Assembly (NCBI GenBank): GCA_031281385.1
Contig: JAITFL010000014.1
Coordinates: forward strand, 1-22,466
Source of the DNA: Holophagales bacterium
GTDB lineage: Bacteria; Acidobacteriota; Holophagae; Holophagales; Holophagaceae
Length of the DNA: 22,466 nt
Reading direction: 5' to 3'
Below, in pieces: positions 19,715 to 22,466 of the stretch. Made by a program: the position numbers and the translations under genes. The notes under the pieces were generated by a model. The model ran no database searches. It was not told the origin of the DNA and saw only the letters and a list, made by a program, of their open reading frames with translations. Numbering within the stretch: position 1 is the first letter of the stretch; each line of letters begins with the position of its first letter.

Positions 19715-20242
19715 ATGTACCGCATAGCCACAGGCATCTTCATCAGCTTCGCCCACCATATCAGGGGCCACTCTGGACCCTGCATATCCCTGCATGGACA
19801 CACTTGGAAGTTTGAAGTCGAGCTTTGCGCGTCGGAACTGGACGGCGAGGGCTTTGTGGTGGACTTCGGCCAATTGCGGAAAAAAGTGCTGACGCCATGC
19901 CACGCGCTGCTGGATCACAGCTTGGCTATGGGTGAAGACACTTGGGCTAAGAACAAAGATTTTTTGGCCCCCATCGGTGCCGACCTAGTGGGAAGCCGCA
20001 TAGACGCATCGTGCGGAGAGACGCAAAACACCTTGTTGGGTCAACTGAATGGGGCGAGGAACGAATTTCCTGGCGGCATAAAGGTGGCCGTATTTCCATT
20101 CAACCCCACCAGCGAAAGGCTTGCCGAATGGCTGCACGGCGTCGCATCTGCCCAGATGGAGGACGGCAGGGTAAAGATTGCCGCCGCGAGAGTGTTCGAG
20201 AGCCTGCACCCGGTGGAGAGCGTAGCGGAGTTTAGGAGATAA
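19715..20242 (+). CDS. queD: 6-pyruvoyl-tetrahydropterin synthase / QueD family protein
   Basis: This zinc-dependent family converts dihydroneopterin triphosphate to 6-carboxy-tetrahydropterin (QueD, queuosine route) or related pterins. The 175-residue product has the three zinc His ligands (H14, H27, H29 in FAHH and LHGH), a likely catalytic Cys23, the Asp67-His68 pair in LLDHSL and Glu134 in PTSERLA that holds the pterin. It is longer than typical QueD (about 120): roughly 50 residues between LLDHSLAMG and PFNPTSE form an insertion containing CGETQN. No queC, queE or folE is nearby, so a queuosine role is inferred from family only. ATG 19715 has AGGA at about 19705-19708. The 213-base gap upstream shows no other feature I can support. 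Confidence 0.82.
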   Translation: MYRIATGIFISFAHHIRGHSGPCISLHGHTWKFEVELCASELDGEGFVVDFGQLRKKVLTPCHALLDHSLAMGEDTWAKNKDFLAPIGADLVGSRIDASCGETQNTLLGQLNGARNEFPGGIKVAVFPFNPTSERLAEWLHGVASAQMEDGRVKIAAARVFESLHPVESVAEFRR

Positions 20243-20244
20243 AT

Positions 20245-20319
20245 TCAGGGGTTAGGGGCTAGGACTCCATCTTTTGCCGCTCAAAGCGCGGCCAGTGGCC
20301 CCTACCACCTAACCCCTGA
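20245..20319. repeat. G-rich inverted repeat after queD
   Basis: TCAGGGGTTAGG (20245-20256) and CCTAACCCCTGA (20308-20319) are perfect inverted 12-mers about 51 bases apart. Further complementarity lies inside (GGGGCTAGG with CCCCTACCA, imperfect). It is the best copy of the TCAGGGG-TTAGGG family seen at 8039-8092 and in fragments elsewhere. It lies between queD and S46 peptidase 2, which are codirectional. Confidence 0.6.
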
Positions 20320-20391
20320 TCCATGGATCTGCTTCCCTTGAAACTCTCCCCCCACCCTGCCACAATAACCTATTGTAATCAGGAGAAAAAA

Positions 20392-22466
20392 ATGCAGCCC
20401 AAACTTCGCGCCTTACTCACAAGCATCGGCTTGGCCCTTATTTCTGTCGGTTTGGCCGCCGACGAGGGGATGTGGACTTTCGACAACATCCCGCTCAAAA
20501 AAATGTTGGAGAAATATGGCTTTGCACCAGACGCGAACTGGCTGAAACATGCCCAGCTTTCTGCCATCAACTTTGGCGGGGGCTCGGCTTCATTCATCAG
20601 CAGCAATGGGTTGGTGATAACCAACCACCACGTGGGGCGCGGCTCCATCCAAAGGCTCTCGACGCCTGAGAACGACTATTTCAGGAATGGCTTTATAGCC
20701 AAGACGATGGAAGATGAACTGAAAGTGCCTGGCCTAACAGTCCGCACAGTCATCCAGATGGAAAATGTGACAGACACCGTAAATGCTGCCGTCAAGCCCG
20801 GCATGTCGCCAAAGGACGCGCAAGAAGCAAGGCAAAAGGCCTTTGCGGAAATAGCGCGGAGCCTTGGGGAGAAAACAGAGCTAGAGCCGCGCCAAGTGAC
20901 ACTGTATCGTGGCGGCGAGTATTGGGTGTATCTGAACAAGGTTCACACCGACCTGCGCTTGGTGGCCGCGCCAGAGGGCCAACTAGGCTTTTTTGGCGGC
21001 GATTTGGACAACTTTACCTACCCGCGCCACGACCTTGATTTCTGTATATTCCGCGTCTATGAGAACGACAAACCCTGCCAGCCGTCGAATTTCCTAAAGA
21101 TGCCCTCGGTCCCGCTCAAGGCGGGCGACCTCACATTCGTGGTGGGCAACCCCGGCAGTACATCTAGGCAGCTAACTTACGCCCAGATGTGCTTCAACCG
21201 CGACTACACGGCACCGGCTGCCTTGGCTAATCTCAATTCCCGCAGGGACGCCATCCTTGCTGCGGCAGCGGCAGCATCAACCGCCGATGAAAAGCGCCGC
21301 ATAATGAATTCGATCTTTGGCGTGGAGAACAGCCTCAAGGCCCAGACCGGCTACTACAAGGGCCTGCTCAACGTTGACGCGATGAAGCGCATCAAGGACG
21401 CAGAAGATGAACTAAGGGCAAAGATACAGGCCGACCCCAAATTGAGGGCCGAGGCCGGCGACAGCCACGCCAAGATAGAAGAGGCCGTCAAGCTGAATAT
21501 CGCAGCATTCAAAGAACAACAGGCCGCCTCTGGGTTCGTGGGCGACTTGGTGGATCGCCTCTTAATTATCGTCGGCCAAGTGATGGATCAGCCCCAGCAG
21601 TCCGCAGATATGCCTATGGCCATGGCGCAGGCTAGGGAGAGGGCAGCGGCGCAGGCCAAGGAGAGGGCCATTGGCGAATTCGCCTTCGACAAAGACAAAG
21701 AGATAACGGCACTGGCATCGGCTCTGGAACGCGCCCAAAAAGAGCTGGGTAGCCATCCATTGGTCAAATCCGCGCTAAACGGCAGGTCGCCCAAAGACGT
21801 TGCCAAGGCCGCCATAGAAGGCACTAAACTGGCCCAGCCCGCCGCTCGCAAAGCACTGTTGGACGGTGGCAGGGCGGCCATCCAGGCATCAAAAGACCCG
21901 CTTTTGGCCATCGCAGTAAATGTGCAAAAGATACAGGCCAACGTCAGGCAGGTACAGGCAAGGTCACAAGAGACGATCAGCGAGCACGCCCCCCGCATCG
22001 CCAAGGCCCGCTTTGCCGTGTATGGCAAAGAGATTTACCCAGACGCGACTGGCACGCTGCGGCTCACGTATGGCGCGGTGGAGACTTACAACGCCAATGG
22101 GACCAAGATACAGCCCTTTACAACATTCTATGGCCTGTACGACAGGCACATCGGCTGGGGCGGCAACTCCGCCGCAGCAGAGAATGGCTCTTGGACCCTG
22201 CCAGAGAGATGGCTGCAAATGAAGGATAAGCTAGACCTTTCCACGCCCATCAACTTTGTCCATACTGTTGATACCATCGGCGGCAACAGTGGCAGCCCCG
22301 TGTTGAACACCAAGGGCGAAATAGTGGGCCTGCTGTTCGACGGCATCATCGAGAGCCTGCCGAACAACTACTACTACGACGACAAGTTCAACCGCTCCGT
22401 CAGCGTGGACATTAGGGCAGTCTTAGAATCCCTTAACAATATCTATGACGCAGCCCACATAGTGGA
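20392..22466 (+). CDS. S46-family dipeptidyl-peptidase, Gly-type (DPP7-like specificity), cut by right edge
   Basis: This is a second periplasmic S46 serine dipeptidyl-peptidase, open for 691 codons to the window edge and lacking only its last few residues. ATG 20392 has AGGAG (20381-20385). A signal peptide ends near GLAA-D24, followed by DEGMWTFDN as in the paralogue at 5953. The triad is His80 (ITNHH), Asp216 (DLDFCIFRVY) and Ser633 (GGNSGSP). Eighteen residues after Ser633 lies Gly651 (GLLFDG), the DPP7-type residue associated with hydrophobic P1 preference. His80 and Asp216 have identical numbers in both paralogues, so they share a close common ancestor. The region 470-560 is Ala/Lys-rich and helical, the alpha-helical lid of the family. 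No stop codon occurs in frame. Confidence 0.9.
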   Translation, partial: MQPKLRALLTSIGLALISVGLAADEGMWTFDNIPLKKMLEKYGFAPDANWLKHAQLSAINFGGGSASFISSNGLVITNHHVGRGSIQRLSTPENDYFRNGFIAKTMEDELKVPGLTVRTVIQMENVTDTVNAAVKPGMSPKDAQEARQKAFAEIARSLGEKTELEPRQVTLYRGGEYWVYLNKVHTDLRLVAAPEGQLGFFGGDLDNFTYPRHDLDFCIFRVYENDKPCQPSNFLKMPSVPLKAGDLTFVVGNPGSTSRQLTYAQMCFNRDYTAPAALANLNSRRDAILAAAAAASTADEKRRIMNSIFGVENSLKAQTGYYKGLLNVDAMKRIKDAEDELRAKIQADPKLRAEAGDSHAKIEEAVKLNIAAFKEQQAASGFVGDLVDRLLIIVGQVMDQPQQSADMPMAMAQARERAAAQAKERAIGEFAFDKDKEITALASALERAQKELGSHPLVKSALNGRSPKDVAKAAIEGTKLAQPAARKALLDGGRAAIQASKDPLLAIAVNVQKIQANVRQVQARSQETISEHAPRIAKARFAVYGKEIYPDATGTLRLTYGAVETYNANGTKIQPFTTFYGLYDRHIGWGGNSAAAENGSWTLPERWLQMKDKLDLSTPINFVHTVDTIGGNSGSPVLNTKGEIVGLLFDGIIESLPNNYYYDDKFNRSVSVDIRAVLESLNNIYDAAHIV

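Noticed and set aside
1..22466. tRNA or rRNA genes
   Set aside because: I saw no cloverleaf with a GTTCRANNC-type T arm, no CCA end, and no rRNA-like sequence in any intergenic gap. A covariance search would be needed to exclude a degenerate one.

Overview
The window is 22,466 bases of a bacterial chromosome, GC-rich by eye, with 21 protein genes that I can support and no tRNA or rRNA gene. Zn-free and Zn-containing translation factors, two periplasmic S46 serine peptidases (a family known from Gram-negative bacteria) and a secreted alpha/beta hydrolase point to a Gram-negative, protein-degrading heterotroph outside the best-studied Proteobacteria. An Acidobacteriota- or Elusimicrobiota-like lineage would fit, but I cannot settle the phylum. 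Core genes use ATA for Ile and AGG for Arg freely, which is unusual at this GC content and is a genome signature. TGA, TAA and TAG all act as stops.

Layout. 1-216 (minus): the start of pth (peptidyl-tRNA hydrolase), running off the left edge. 440-3671 (plus): a translation block of rplY(ctc), rplM, rpsI, rpsB and tsf. 3729-5653 (minus): a secreted alpha/beta hydrolase and dut. 5953-8040 (plus): S46 peptidase 1. 8102-9021 (minus): ybaB-recR. 9186-9452 (plus): a small membrane zinc-ribbon protein. 9481-11268 (minus): a DUF262/DUF1524 (GmrSD-like) nuclease of different base composition. 11425-12762 (plus): a CPBP (CAAX/Abi) membrane protease. 13103-14776 (plus): efp-rsgA. 14777-15276: 500 bases with no gene but packed with palindromes. 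15277-15783 (minus): hicBA with a stop codon inside hicA. 15848-16642 (minus): a beta-class DNA methyltransferase. 16887-18305 (plus): glnA. 18302-19501 (minus): an MFS transporter. 19715-20242 (plus): a QueD/PTPS-family protein. 20392 to the right edge (plus): S46 peptidase 2, lacking only its C-terminal end.

How the genes work together. The left part is ordinary translation machinery. The two S46 peptidases have complementary specificity residues (Ser and Gly at the position that separates DPP11 from DPP7), so together they would release dipeptides after acidic and after hydrophobic residues. That fits growth on peptides, with nitrogen entering through GlnA. Between 9.5 and 16.6 kb, four gene sets of mobile or defence type (GmrSD-like nuclease, CPBP protease, broken HicBA, solitary methyltransferase) are interleaved with the translation pair efp-rsgA. 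Both members of that pair are atypical: EF-P has an EfpL/YeiP-like loop, and RsgA has no C-terminal zinc-binding residues.

Outside genes the window carries several families of short palindromic repeats, including a 63-base dispersed repeat present twice and G-rich inverted repeats at the ends of convergent genes. Three genes (dut, the CPBP protease and hicA) have a promoter so close to the start codon that their mRNAs should be nearly leaderless. I did not find a clearly new multi-gene system. The best leads are the efp-rsgA pair, the paired S46 peptidases, the hicA nonsense codon, the palindrome cluster and the leaderless promoters.
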